The notes: a model not told the origin generated them from the letters alone. Positions 35,358 to 44,633 are shown, counted from the first letter of the stretch. The stretch: 56,934 nt of DNA from Streptomyces sp. NRRL F-5630 (GCF_000719475.1 NZ_JOGO01000037.1:1-56934); one strand, 5' to 3'. Translations and numbers: made by a program.

Positions 35358-36587
35358 TCACCAGGTGACGGGCAGTTCGTAGACGCCGAAGATGGCGCCG
35401 TCGTGCTTGAACTCCACCCGCTCGATGTCGGTGGCCAGGGCGAGGGTGGGCACGCGGCGGTACAGGGTGCTGTAGACGACCTGGAGTTCCATACGGGCGA
35501 GCGGCTGTCCCAGGCACTGGTGGACACCGAAGCCGAAGGCGACGTGGCGGCGGGCGTCGCGGCCGAGGTCGAGCCGGTCCGGGTCGGGGAACGCCTCCGG
35601 GTCGCGGTTGGCGGTCTCGCCGGCCAGGATGACGCCCTCGCCCGCCCGGATCGTCACTCCCCCGTACGTGATGTCCTCCAGCGCGACGCGACGGCGACCG
35701 CTGTGCACGATCGTCAGGTAGCGCAGGAGTTCCTCGACGGCCGCGGCGACCGTCTTCGGATCGTCGGCCGCGCGGAGGGCGTCGAGCTGGTCCGGGTTCT
35801 GCAGCAACGCGAGGGTGCCCAGGGCGATCATGTTCGCGGTGGTCTCGTGGCCGGCGGCCAGCAGCAGGACGCCCATGCGGGCCGCTTCCCGCCGGGTGAG
35901 CTGTCCCGCCGCCACCTGCCGGGTGGCGATGTCGGACAGCAGGTCCTCCTCCGGGTGCGTCTCCTTCTCGACCAGCAGGGCGTCGAGGTAGTCGGTGAGG
36001 GCCTCGGAGGCGGCGACCACCTCCTCCGGCTTGGAGGAACGGCGGACGAGCACCTGGGTGTGGCGCTGGAAAAGGCCGTGGTCCGCGTAGGGAACACCGA
36101 GGAGCGCGCAGATCACGAGGCTCGGAACGGGCAGTGCGAACGCCTGGACCAGATCGGCGGGCTTCGGCCCGGCGAGCAGGTCGTCGATCAGGTCGTCGAC
36201 GATCCGCTGGACGGCGGGCCGCAGCGCCTGCATCTTGCGGATGGCGAAGGGGGCCGTGACCATCCGGCGCAGCCGGGAGTGTTCCGGGTCGTCCATGTTG
36301 ATGAAGGAACGCCGGGTCTCGCTGCCCGCCTTGGAGCCGGGGCTGACGTGCGGGAAGCCGGAGCGCGTGACGTCGGCGCTGATGCGCGGGTCCGCGAGCA
36401 GGGCGCGCACCTGGTCGTACCGGGTGACGAGCCAGGGGTTGCTGCCGTCCCAGATGCGCACCCGGGACAGCGAGGGCTCCGCCTGCCGGGTCCGCAGGGC
36501 CGGAGCCGGGTCGAAGGGGCACTTGGCCGCCCGGGGCATGGGGAACTCGTCGAGGTCCTCCGGTGAGTGCGACACGGTCTCGGTCAT
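35358..36587 (-). CDS. Cytochrome P450, CYP105-like
   Basis: The 409-residue P450 has the I-helix AGHETT, EELLR as the ExxR motif and FGFGVHQCLG with the haem ligand Cys358. The N-terminal PRAAKCPFDPAPAL and overall length match the CYP105 family, broad-specificity soluble monooxygenases of Streptomyces involved in xenobiotic or secondary metabolism. It is the first gene of a P450-ferredoxin-reductase operon. It could serve the polyketide P450 at 19448 with electrons as well, but at 14 kb distance that is speculation. Confidence 0.95.
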   Translation of the reverse strand: MTETVSHSPEDLDEFPMPRAAKCPFDPAPALRTRQAEPSLSRVRIWDGSNPWLVTRYDQVRALLADPRISADVTRSGFPHVSPGSKAGSETRRSFINMDDPEHSRLRRMVTAPFAIRKMQALRPAVQRIVDDLIDDLLAGPKPADLVQAFALPVPSLVICALLGVPYADHGLFQRHTQVLVRRSSKPEEVVAASEALTDYLDALLVEKETHPEEDLLSDIATRQVAAGQLTRREAARMGVLLLAAGHETTANMIALGTLALLQNPDQLDALRAADDPKTVAAAVEELLRYLTIVHSGRRRVALEDITYGGVTIRAGEGVILAGETANRDPEAFPDPDRLDLGRDARRHVAFGFGVHQCLGQPLARMELQVVYSTLYRRVPTLALATDIERVEFKHDGAIFGVYELPVTW

Positions 36588-37594
36588 ACCTGCCTCCGCG
36601 AAAGTGAGGGGTGGTGCCGTGAGTGGGATGCCGTGGTGACGACTCCGTGTCTCGAATCCTCACAAGATTAGATGCCTGAGGCAACCAGTTGGCCGGAAGG
36701 AGCCCTTCCGCCGCAACGCGATCGAGTCAGCCCGGCCCCACGGCCTGGCACGGCCGGCGACAGAGGGGGCCTCGGCCACCCGGGGTGCTCGCGGCAGAGG
36801 CCGGAGGAGGGAGGCAGACACCCGGGTTCCTGTTCGCCCCGCCGTCAGCCCTAGGCTCGGACCCCGAGGCACATCCACGCCGCTTCGTGCGGTGTGCGCG
36901 GCGTCCGGCACGAGGCTCCCGGCGATCGGGGCCCGGAGCCTCCTACTGGATGTACGTGGGGCCCGGGGTCAGTGCGACGAGAGTGCGCGCTGAGTGCCGA
37001 GGGTGATGTGCGGGACTGTGCGGGCAGGCCCGTGAGCCTTCGTGGGCAGTCGGCCCCGGCAGGACCACGGGGCGCCGGAAGTGGGCCGCCCGGCCAGCCG
37101 CCCCCCAGCAGAAACCGCCATATTGTGGCCGGAAGCGAGCGCTCCGCAGATCCCACTACCGAACGCGAGCAATCAAAAACCGCTAGTGAGGATCGAGAAA
37201 GCGCCATCCGCTCCTTCAGCTCCGCATCCGGCGGATTTCTGAACCCCTCGGCCCTCACAGCGGCCTCTGATCGGATCTTCACTCGATCTGCCGAGTCGCG
37301 TCGGCGGCCTTCGAGCGGCGACCGGTTTTCGGCGCACGGAGCACCGGGGCGTCCGCACGCCTGCGGAAACCTCGCGTCTCAGCTCTCCCGGCGCCACGCG
37401 GCGGACACGGACGGGGCGCGCGCCGTGACCGGGGGCGCGGAGGGGACCTGGTGGACGGTGCGCTCCTCCCCCGGCGTGACACGTGGTGACTCGGCCGCGT
37501 CCGAGGCGGGTGCCCCATCGGCCCCCGCCTCAGCCCGCCGGACGACAAGGCACGGACGCTCGTCGCGGCGCCGTGCCCCTCTCCCCGGGCGCGG
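36588..37594. other. Intergenic region upstream of the P450 operon
   Basis: One kilobase without a supported gene. ORFs on both strands have low-complexity composition and no ribosome sites. It should contain the P450 operon promoter near its left end. TGCCTGAGGCA at 36673-36683, about 86 bases before the P450 ATG, is the only clear palindrome. Confidence 0.5.
36673..36683. promoter_or_regulatory. 11-bp palindrome upstream of the CYP105 operon
   Basis: TGCCTGAGGCA has 5-bp arms around one base. It is next to a TAATCT-like box on the minus strand. It could be a MarR- or TetR-type operator; no regulator gene is adjacent. Confidence 0.4.
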
Positions 37595-38425
37595 TCACTC
37601 CTTGACGAAGGCCAAGAGGTCGGGGTTGAGGACGTCGGCGTGGGTGGTCAGCATGCCGTGGGGGTAGCCCTCGTAGGTCTTCAGCCGGCCGTTCTTCAGG
37701 AGCTTCACCGAGAGCGGTGCCGCGTCGTCGTACGGGACGACCTGGTCGCCCGTGCCGTGCGCGACCAGGACGGGCGCGTCGATCTGCTTGAGGTCCTCGG
37801 TGAAGTCCGTCTCGGAGAACGCCTTGATGCACTCGTACTGGGCGTTGGCGGCGCCCATCATCCCCTGCCGCCACCAGTTGTCGATCACGGCCTGCGACTT
37901 CTCCACGCCGGGCTGGTCGAAGTTGTAGAACGGCCCGGAGGGGACATCGACGTAGAACTGCGCGCGGTTCGCGGCGAGGGCGGAACGGAAGCCGTCGAAG
38001 ACCTCCAGCGGCAGTCCGCCCGGATTGGCGTCCGTCCGCAGCATGAGCGGCGGCACCGCCGAGACGAGTGCCGCCTTGGCGACCCGGCCGGGCTTCGCCC
38101 GCGCCACGTAGCGGGCCACCTCGCCGCCGCCCGTCGAGTGGCCGATGTGGACGGCGTCGCGCAGATCGAGCGCGTCGGTGAGGGCCGCGACGTCTGCGGC
38201 GTAGGTGTCCATGTCGTGGCCGCCGGAACTCTGGGTGGAACGCCCGTGGCCGCGACGGTCGTGGGCGATGACGCGGTAGCCCTGAGCGAGGAAGAACAGC
38301 ATCTGGGCGTCCCAGTCGTCCCCGGTCAACGGCCAGCCGTGGTGGAAGACGATCGGCTGGGCGTCGCGGGGACCCCAGTCCTTGTAGAAGATGTGCGTGC
38401 CGTCCGTGGTGGTGATCTCACTCAT
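37595..38425 (-). CDS. Alpha/beta hydrolase, non-haem chloroperoxidase-like
   Basis: The 276-residue protein has [12 protein letters not shown] as the oxyanion loop, the nucleophile elbow GHSTGGGE (Ser97), an acid in [10 protein letters not shown] and a His in YPHGML. These are the features of cofactor-free haloperoxidases/perhydrolases of the arylesterase group. The in-frame ORF extends upstream, but the ATG at 38425 has a strong GGAGG site and starts the conserved N-terminus [18 protein letters not shown], so I use it. Real activity may be esterase or perhydrolase rather than halogenation. Confidence 0.93.
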   Translation of the reverse strand: MSEITTTDGTHIFYKDWGPRDAQPIVFHHGWPLTGDDWDAQMLFFLAQGYRVIAHDRRGHGRSTQSSGGHDMDTYAADVAALTDALDLRDAVHIGHSTGGGEVARYVARAKPGRVAKAALVSAVPPLMLRTDANPGGLPLEVFDGFRSALAANRAQFYVDVPSGPFYNFDQPGVEKSQAVIDNWWRQGMMGAANAQYECIKAFSETDFTEDLKQIDAPVLVAHGTGDQVVPYDDAAPLSVKLLKNGRLKTYEGYPHGMLTTHADVLNPDLLAFVKE

Positions 38426-39192
38426 GGGAAATACCTCCGTGTTGGCTTTTCCGCCCAAAAATTCATTATCCCTGCACCGCTTCCGCGTGCGACTCGGAGC
38501 GGGCGTCGTGGCGGCATCTGACCCCCGTGCCCCGGATTCGGCCGTCTCAAGCGGACTGGACCGGGCCTTGGCCGACCGTCTCGGCGCGCACGCCGACCGC
38601 AGCGGGTCCGCCCAGGGGTACGCATCGGTGGCCTGCGGTTGCCTGCCGGCGGGGGCGTTACGCACGGAGCCGGAGGAGTACGCCATCGTGGGCTTCGTGG
38701 GCGGCGAGGATGCGGGGCTCTTCGCGCGAGGGGCCGCGTCGGGTGTCATCGGCCGGGGCGGGTGCGCCGGTTACCCCCGGGCGGCCTGGGGAGGCAGCCC
38801 AAGCACCTCGCCCGAGCCCGTTGCCCTACCCGTCCCGGGACCTGCTTGCCGCAAGCCCCTGTCCTCGTGGCGGTGTATCGGGGCTGGCGCGAGAGAACCG
38901 GCCGCAGGAGCGCCTTCGTTTTCGGGTACGCCGCGTTGAAGGGGGCCGACGGGTGTCCAGCCGTCCTGACGGTCTCCATGAGCGCCCGAGCGTTCCGCTT
39001 GGCTGAGGCGCTCGGGGACGGGGTGGCGCCGCAGACCGGTCCGGAATCCTCCCAGCAGGCAGAGCCCCGCTCAGAGCCCAGCCAGGCCGGCGGGGCACCC
39101 AGCCGGAGCCGGGGACCTCAGCGACGAAGGCCGCTGTCCCTCGCACGCGGCGTGGTCCCCACCTATCGGCGTTGTCGTACCCCTCTGGCACC
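38426..39192. other. Intergenic, no supported gene
   Basis: About 770 bases between two divergent genes. Several overlapping ORFs exist in both directions but none has a recognisable family sequence or ribosome site. Confidence 0.45.
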
Positions 39193-39831
39193 ATGACCGG
39201 CATGAGTGAGACAACTGGGCCTGAAGAGAATGAAGTTGCCGCTGTTCTGACCACGCCGGAGGAGTGGCGTGCCTTTCTGGAGCGCTACGGCGAGCTGTAC
39301 GTGAAGGTCCGTGCCGAGGAGGAGGAGCTCGCCGACCTGCTGGACGACGATCAACTGGAGGCCCTGGACGAAGGGGAGCGGGTTCAGCCGTGGCTGGGGG
39401 CGGCCCCCGCTCGGGAGGAAGCGCTGGTGGCGTCCGAGGAGCGGCTCGGAGTGCGGTTCCCACCGAGCCTGCGGGGATTCTTCCTGGCCAGCGACGGGTG
39501 GAGGTGCCTGGACGATGAGTGGGTGGACGAGGTCCATCCCAGCGGCCACGTCGTGTGGATGCGGGACAGCGAGGCCGGCAAGCGCGTCACCGAGGTCTAT
39601 GACTCGATAGTCGGCAACGAGGACGACGTTCAGCTGTTCCGCCGGTCCATCGAAATAGCCCGGGGAGAGGACTTCTGGCTGCTCGATCCGACCGATGTCG
39701 GATCGGACGGCGAGTGGGCCGCCTACGAGTTCGCACCGAAGTACGGCGACACGACGAAGTACCCAAGTTTCTCCGCGCTGTTCCACGCCGGGTACACGAG
39801 CATGGAGGAGGACGAGGAGGACATGGACTGA
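39193..39831 (+). CDS. SMI1/KNR4 (SUKH)-like protein
   Basis: A 212-residue acidic protein with a SUKH pattern: helix, then LGVRFPPSLRGFFLASDGWRC, and later strands (FWLLDPT, EWAAYEFAP). The LPPSL-like motif followed by NGW/DGW is the usual marker. SUKH proteins often act as immunity proteins to contact-dependent or polymorphic toxins. No toxin gene is adjacent; the downstream DNA is IS remnants. Start is uncertain: ATGs at 39193 and 39202 and a TTG at 39172 are possible and no ribosome site decides. The C-terminus ends in an acidic run (MEEDEEDMD). Confidence 0.8.
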   Translation: MTGMSETTGPEENEVAAVLTTPEEWRAFLERYGELYVKVRAEEEELADLLDDDQLEALDEGERVQPWLGAAPAREEALVASEERLGVRFPPSLRGFFLASDGWRCLDDEWVDEVHPSGHVVWMRDSEAGKRVTEVYDSIVGNEDDVQLFRRSIEIARGEDFWLLDPTDVGSDGEWAAYEFAPKYGDTTKYPSFSALFHAGYTSMEEDEEDMD

Positions 39832-40104
39832 GCTGGCTCGTCAGCCTTCACACCCAACACCGGGGCTGACGCGAGGACGACGGCCGCTCGGCGGGCCTGA
39901 CCGGCTTGACGTACCGGAGGGCGATCCCTCCCCACCGCCGCAAGCGGTCGCGTCGGCGTTCCCACCGTGTCGCGGCGCGTTCAGACCTCACGAGAAAAGA
40001 CCGGCGGGCGGCTTCCCCCGGCCGCTCCGCCGGGCCCGGTCGGCCCGCCCGTGGAGTGCTGAGCGAGGTGCCCTGGCGGCCAAGGGGTCGCACGATCAAG
40101 CGTG

Positions 40105-40405
40105 TTCATAAACGACGCGGGGAGGCGTTCGTTCCAGCGATGCGCCTCGTGCCGGGCAGATCAAGCTGCACACGGTAATGAGTGTGACTGCGAGGTCGAA
40201 GGCGGCGTCGGTGGCGGTGGCTCGGCGCACGTAGTGGCGAATGAGGGGGTGAAGCCGCTTTGCCAGACCGTCCGTTCGGCGCCATCTTTGGCGGTCCTGG
40301 ATCGGCGCCTTCTCCCCCTCGCGCCTGCGGTGACTCCGTGCGGGCCGCGTTCCTCCAGCAAGCCCGGGTCCTGTCCAAGTCATAGTCGGCGTCCAAGCGC
40401 ACTGT
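40105..40405 (-). pseudogene. Decayed IS5-type transposase 3' end
   Basis: Read on the minus strand and across two frames, this gives DADYDLDRTR, then LLEERGPHGV, then DGAERTVW, then KRLHPLIRHYVRRATATDAA. This is the order of an IS5-family transposase C-terminus (D of the DDE triad, the ERTV motif with Glu, and the closing YERRADxxxA helix). At least one frameshift is required and there is no start, so it is a relic. The remaining sequence 39832-40561 shows nothing else. Confidence 0.65.
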
Positions 40406-40561
40406 GAGGACGTTGGGCAGCGGCCCAAGTCGTTCGGGCCAACGGCTGGGAGCTGTGAGAGGGCGGTTCGTGAGGTTATGGGCGGCTCTGCCGTCGCCTG
40501 ATGGTGTGGGTGCGGGGCAGAATCCGCCGGTCCTCAGCCACTCGTATGCTGGTGTGGTGAT

Positions 40562-41410
40562 ATGAGTGAACGCAAGCCGTATCCGAGCGACTTATCGGAC
40601 GAGCAGTGGTCGTTGATCGAGCCGGTGATCGCCGCGTGGAAGGACCGGCACCGCTCGGTCAGCGGCCACCAGGGCGTCTACGCGCTGCGGGAGATCATCA
40701 ACTCGATCCTCTACCAGGGGCGGACCGGCTGCCAGTGGGCCTACCTCCCGCACGACCTGCCGCCCAAGAGCGCGACGTACTACTACTTCGCCGCCTGGCG
40801 GGACGACGGCACTGACCAGGTCATCCACGAACTTCTGCGCTGCCAGGTTCGTGAACGAGCCCGCCGATTAGAGGACCCGACCCTGGTGGTCCTGGACACC
40901 CAGAGTGTCCACGCGGCCGCCGGGGTCCCCGCCGCCACGACCGGCCGGGACGCGGCGAAGAAGGTGCCGGGACGCAAACGGGGACTGGCCGTGGACGTGC
41001 TGGGCCTGGTCATCGCCGTCATCGTCCTGGCCGCGAACACCCACGACAACGCAGCCGGCATCGCCCTGCTGGACCAGGTCGCCGAGCACACCGGCGGCAT
41101 CGTCCGCAAAGCCCTCGTTGACCAAGGCTTCAAGACAGCCGTGGTCGCCCACGGTGCCGCGCTCGGCATCGACGTGGAGATCGTCGAACGCAACCCGCAG
41201 GAGACGGGGTTCGTCCCACAGCCGAAGCGGTGGAGGGTCGAGCAGACCTACGGAATCCTCATACTGCACCGACGCCTGGTCCGCGACTACGAGCACCGCC
41301 CGGCCTCGTCCGCCTCCCGCGTCTACTGGGCAATGACCCAGGTCATGGCCCGACGGCTCACCGGCGCGAACACCCCCACCTGGCGCGGACCGTTGGCGAT
41401 GGCAGCGTGA
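40562..41410 (+). CDS. IS5-family transposase
   Basis: The 282-residue DDE transposase begins MSERKPYPSDLSDEQWSLIE, the standard IS5-type opening, followed by LYQGRTGCQWAYLPHDLPP. Catalytic residues are visible: Asp in VVLDTQSV, Asp in ALVDQGFK, Glu in RVEQTYG. Length is complete and the frame is intact, so it may be active. Its stop overlaps the start of a small second ORF (GTGA). Confidence 0.95.
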   Translation: MSERKPYPSDLSDEQWSLIEPVIAAWKDRHRSVSGHQGVYALREIINSILYQGRTGCQWAYLPHDLPPKSATYYYFAAWRDDGTDQVIHELLRCQVRERARRLEDPTLVVLDTQSVHAAAGVPAATTGRDAAKKVPGRKRGLAVDVLGLVIAVIVLAANTHDNAAGIALLDQVAEHTGGIVRKALVDQGFKTAVVAHGAALGIDVEIVERNPQETGFVPQPKRWRVEQTYGILILHRRLVRDYEHRPASSASRVYWAMTQVMARRLTGANTPTWRGPLAMAA

Positions 41411-41829
41411 ACATCGAGCCCCTCCTCGACGCGCTCGGCCTCCAAGAGGACGCCGCTCGGGCCCTGGCCGACGACCTCCGCACCCGGATCGAAGAGCTGC
41501 ACGGCCGACTGCGGGAGGCGGAGACTCACCTCGAACACCTCGCGATCACGCGGAAGACCGTCACCGCCCTCGCCGACCGGCTCCCAACCGTTCCGCCGGA
41601 CCTGCCCGAGCACCCGGACTACCCCCGCATCCTCGGTGTCTTCAACGAGGCCACCGGCTCGCTGCGGGCCCGTGACGTCTGCGAAGTCCTCGACCACGAA
41701 TTGCTGCCGAAGAACATCGAGGGCACCCGCGCCAAGCTGAAACGCTTGGTCAAGCTCGGTGTCCTCACCGAGGTCGACGTCGGCAGCTTCACCAGGAGGC
41801 AGCAGCCCACCGAGCACCGCGACCAGTAG
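41407..41829 (+). CDS. IS-encoded accessory protein overlapping the transposase
   Basis: Starting at the GTG that overlaps the transposase TGA, this encodes 140 residues. The N-terminal half is a predicted coiled coil (LADDLRTRIEELHGRLREAE). The C-terminal half (YPRILGVFNEATG, LRARDVCEVLDHELLP, EGTRAKLKRLVKLGVL) looks like a winged helix. No catalytic motif is visible. GTGA coupling and position suggest a DNA-binding helper or regulator of the element. I do not recognise a named family. Confidence 0.75.
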   Translation: MNIEPLLDALGLQEDAARALADDLRTRIEELHGRLREAETHLEHLAITRKTVTALADRLPTVPPDLPEHPDYPRILGVFNEATGSLRARDVCEVLDHELLPKNIEGTRAKLKRLVKLGVLTEVDVGSFTRRQQPTEHRDQ

Positions 41830-41888
41830 TTGTGACTGAGCGCTTCAGCTGACGAGTGAACACATGGGTTGGTGGCCCCCGCGATCGC

Positions 41889-42512
41889 TCAGATATGCAT
41901 GTCCGGGGTGCCGCGAACTGCATACGCCGGCAGGCGGGCTTCCTTCAGGTAGGCCGGGGAGAGCGAGAGGTCGAACCGCTGCTCGATAACGCCGAGGGTG
42001 CGCCGGTAGGTATCCGTGTAGTGCTCGCCTTCGGGGGCGATGAGCGTTTTCCCGTCGGGCTGCAGCACGTACCCGCTAGCGAGCTCGGGAAGCAGCAGGT
42101 CAGGCTCCCGACCCCAGCGCCACACTTCCTCGCCCAGCCCAAAGCCACACAGCTCCACGCCGTCCCGAGCGTAGAAGACTGTGGCCGGCGGGTGCTCTTG
42201 CATCGGCACGTAGTGGAGGGCTTCCCCTTCTCGGGAGATCTCTGCCAGACGGTCCCCGCCGGTCGAGTCCCCGTACTCCAGAGCGAAGGACCAGCCTTCA
42301 TGCTCTCCGACCCGTACGACACCATCGCCTTCCTCGCCGGGTCGGTACCACTGGCCGAGATCCCACGCTTCGGCGTCGGTGATCGGCTCGGTAGCGCCGT
42401 TCCGGTCACCTCCCATGCGCACCGCCAGTTCCTGCGCGGATATCCCGCGTGCGAACACCACGCTGGACATCCAGTGCTCCAGATCGACAAGCCACCGAAT
42501 CCCGTCGCGCAT
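41889..42512 (-). CDS. DUF6461-like protein
   Basis: A 207-residue acidic protein beginning MRDGIRWLVDLEHWMSSVVFARG, with GWSFALEYGDSTG, HYVPMQEHPPATVFYARDG and GFGLGEE. The pattern recalls the DUF6461 proteins of Streptomyces, whose function is unknown. The ATG at 42512 is chosen because GAGAGG lies a suitable distance upstream; an in-frame GTG at 42527 is possible. It ends 59 bases from the accessory ORF stop, converging on the IS. With the SUKH protein on the other side, the IS patch is framed by small acidic proteins of immunity or unknown type. Confidence 0.7.
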   Translation of the reverse strand: MRDGIRWLVDLEHWMSSVVFARGISAQELAVRMGGDRNGATEPITDAEAWDLGQWYRPGEEGDGVVRVGEHEGWSFALEYGDSTGGDRLAEISREGEALHYVPMQEHPPATVFYARDGVELCGFGLGEEVWRWGREPDLLLPELASGYVLQPDGKTLIAPEGEHYTDTYRRTLGVIEQRFDLSLSPAYLKEARLPAYAVRGTPDMHI

Positions 42513-42934
42513 GCCTTCGCCTCTCACCTATAGCCAGTGATCCTCGGGTGCACCCTATGCAGCCCCACCGACAAGGCGATCTCATCGTGCAGCGCCAAGG
42601 TGATCACGCTGTCGGCCGGAAAGCGCTGGAGCCGCCGTTGCCGGCGCTCAACTGGCCAAGCAAAGCGCTCAGCGACAGCAGCCTGTCCCAACCTCAGCCG
42701 GGAATGGACATCAGCTCACGAACCGCCCTCTGAGGGTGCACGCCGGAGAGCAGGCGGCCGAGCGTGTCGCAGCGGCCGGGGAAAGCCGACCCGTCCAAGC
42801 CCGCGCACAGCTTCCAGCCCGGCACATGTGGGCCTCCCGACGGACGAGGCCGTTTCACCGCTCCGCGCCGCGCTCCGCTCCCCCCGTGCGGGAGCAGAGC
42901 GCGGCACGCGAGCGGAGTGCGGCGCCGGGAGGCG
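42513..42934. other. Intergenic, no supported gene
   Basis: About 420 bases. A GC-rich imperfect hairpin with GCTCCC at 42877-42882 and GGGAGC at 42890-42895 may terminate the minus-strand epimerase gene. Nothing else is recognisable. Confidence 0.4.
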
Positions 42935-43846
42935 TCAGGCGGTGAAGTAGTGGGCCGCCATGTCTGCCAGAAGGCCGGGCTGGGTGGGGTTCCAGTCGAG
43001 GAGGGCCTTCGTGCGGGTGGCGGAGGACGGGGAGTCCAGGGCGGCGAGGCCCGCGAGCCAACCGAAATGGGCGGGGGCGTCGGCCGGAGCGACGGACGTG
43101 ACGGGGAGGTGCAGGTTCTCGCCGATCACGGTGGCGATGTCGCGCTGCGAGACGCCTTCTTCCGCCGTCGCGTGCAGGACGGTTCCGGCTGGGGAGTTCT
43201 CCAGGGCGAGGAGGAAGAGGCGGGCGGCGTCCAGGCGGTGGACGGCGGGCCAGCGCTGGGTGCCGTCGCCGATGTAGCCGGCGACGCCCTTCTCGCGGGC
43301 GATGCCGACGAGGGTGGGGACGAAACCGGCGTCGCCCTCGCCGTGGACGGTGGGTGCCAAGCGGACGACCGAGGAGCGGACGCCCTTCTCCGCGAGGGCC
43401 ACGGTGGCGCGGGCGGTGGCGGCGCGCTGCGAGCCGGGGTCGTCACCGTCCCCTACGGGCCAGGTGGCCTCGGTGGCCACTTCACCGGGGGCGAGGCCGA
43501 TGAGTCCCGAGGCGATCGTGAGCGGCTTGTCCGTGCCGGCGAGGGCCTCGCCGAAGGCGTCCACGGCGGCACGGTCGGACTGGGCGGCGCCCGCGAAGTC
43601 GCCGCCGGCGAAAGCGATGTCGTGCCGGAAGGCGAGGTGGGCGACGGCGTCGCTGCTGCGGGCCGTTTCCGCGAGGAGGTCGAGGTCGGTGAGGGAGCCG
43701 TGGACGGGCTCGGCGCCGGCCTTCTCCAGGGCGGCGGCGGATGCCTCCGAGCGGGCGAGGCCCAGCACCTGGTGTCCGGCGGCGAGCAGTTCGGGGACGA
43801 GGGCGGAACCGATCCAGCCGGAGGCCCCGGTGACGAAGACGCGCAT
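42935..43846 (-). CDS. NAD(P)-dependent epimerase/dehydratase-like SDR
   Basis: The 303-residue atypical SDR starts MRVFVTGASGWIGSALVPEL with a clear Rossmann motif (TGASGWIG). It carries LARSEASAAALEKAGAEPVHG, HLAFRHD and later VHRLDAARLFLLAL, as in a widespread group of SDRs that lack a standard YxxxK pair. The ATG at 43846 is preceded by GAGGAG at good spacing; the longer frame from 43870 is less likely. It diverges from a TetR gene with a twin operator, so it is likely its target. Confidence 0.92.
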   Translation of the reverse strand: MRVFVTGASGWIGSALVPELLAAGHQVLGLARSEASAAALEKAGAEPVHGSLTDLDLLAETARSSDAVAHLAFRHDIAFAGGDFAGAAQSDRAAVDAFGEALAGTDKPLTIASGLIGLAPGEVATEATWPVGDGDDPGSQRAATARATVALAEKGVRSSVVRLAPTVHGEGDAGFVPTLVGIAREKGVAGYIGDGTQRWPAVHRLDAARLFLLALENSPAGTVLHATAEEGVSQRDIATVIGENLHLPVTSVAPADAPAHFGWLAGLAALDSPSSATRTKALLDWNPTQPGLLADMAAHYFTA

Positions 43847-43874
43847 GACGGTACTCCTCAACATGATCACACTC

Positions 43875-43929
43875 GATGTCAGTGACTGTCGTCGTTCAGG
43901 CTAACACTCTCACGTCAGTCACTGACATC
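43875..43929. promoter_or_regulatory. Twin inverted operator between epimerase and TetR genes
   Basis: GATGTCAGTGACTG (43875-43888) and CAGTCACTGACATC (43916-43929) are perfect 14-bp complements 27 bases apart. Each arm also contains its own small palindrome (GTCAGTGAC and GTCACTGAC), so the arms look like two TetR dimer sites covering both divergent promoters. Confidence 0.88.
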
Positions 43930-43959
43930 ACGAGGTGGGGGCCGCATACAATCGGACTC

Positions 43960-44583
43960 ATGGCGAGATGGGAGCCCCACACGAAGGAGCGGCTGGCGCA
44001 CGCCGCGCTGGAGCTGTACAGCGAGTACGGGTATGAGCGGACCACCGTCGCGCAGATCGCCGCCCGCGCCGGGCTCACCGAGCGCACGTACTTCCGGCAC
44101 TTCCCCGACAAGCGGGAAGTGCTTTTCGGCGGCTCACGCGGACTGGAGACGGCGCTGGTGGAGGCGGTGGCGGCGGCTCCCGAGGGCGCCTCGCCCGGTG
44201 CCGCGCTGGCGGCCGGGCTCGACGCGCTCGGCGCTCACTTCCGGGGGCTGCGCGAACAGGCGCGTACACGCCAGGCGGTCATCGGCGCGCACCAGGAACT
44301 GCGGGAACGCGAGCTGATCAAGCTCGCCTCCCTGGCCCGCGCGCTCACGGAGGCCCTGCGCCTGCGCGGGGTGGAGCCGACGCGTGCGAGCCTCCTCGCC
44401 GAGGCCGGCTGCTGCGTTTTCAAGACCGCATTCGCCCAGTGGGTCGGCGAAGAACGGCCCGAGGGCGGGGCAGCCTCGGAGGAGGTGCCGCTGACCGCTC
44501 TGCTCCGCGAGGGGCTCGCGACTCTGAGCGACGCGCTCACCGGCGACTGGCACGGGCGGCAGGGGCCCCAAAGCGACGGTTGA
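43960..44583 (+). CDS. TetR-family transcriptional regulator
   Basis: From the ATG at 43960 the protein has 207 residues and begins MARWEPHTKERLAHAALELY. The helix-turn-helix is TTVAQIAARAGLTERTYFRH followed by FPDKREVLF. The C-terminal domain is helical. The longer in-frame start at 43876 would run through the operator, so it is rejected. It probably represses itself and the divergent epimerase-like gene through the 43875-43929 sites. Confidence 0.93.
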   Translation: MARWEPHTKERLAHAALELYSEYGYERTTVAQIAARAGLTERTYFRHFPDKREVLFGGSRGLETALVEAVAAAPEGASPGAALAAGLDALGAHFRGLREQARTRQAVIGAHQELRERELIKLASLARALTEALRLRGVEPTRASLLAEAGCCVFKTAFAQWVGEERPEGGAASEEVPLTALLREGLATLSDALTGDWHGRQGPQSDG

Positions 44584-44633
44584 GGACGACGGCGCTCACC
44601 ACGCCGGGCGACTCCCTGCCCCGCCGCCGATCC

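Larger units (their letters stand above)
40539..41858 (+). mobile_element. IS5-family insertion sequence with two overlapping ORFs
   Basis: It contains an intact transposase (40562-41410) and an overlapping accessory ORF (41407-41829). CACTCGTATGCTG at 40539-40551 and CAGCTGACGAGTG at 41846-41858 are inverted with 11 of 13 matches and could be the terminal repeats. No target duplication is obvious, so the exact ends are uncertain. Confidence 0.6.

Noticed and set aside
36894..37667. 257-codon plus-strand ORF upstream of the P450 operon
   Set aside because: No ribosome site, no recognisable sequence, and its 3' part overlaps the chloroperoxidase-like gene on the other strand.
38426..38749. 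N-terminal extension of the chloroperoxidase-like protein to 38749
   Set aside because: The ATG at 38425 has a strong GGAGG site and the family N-terminus; the extension is low-complexity.
43876..43959. Longer N-terminus for the TetR gene starting at 43876
   Set aside because: It would translate the twin operator and add residues unlike any TetR protein; the ATG at 43960 starts the conserved fold.
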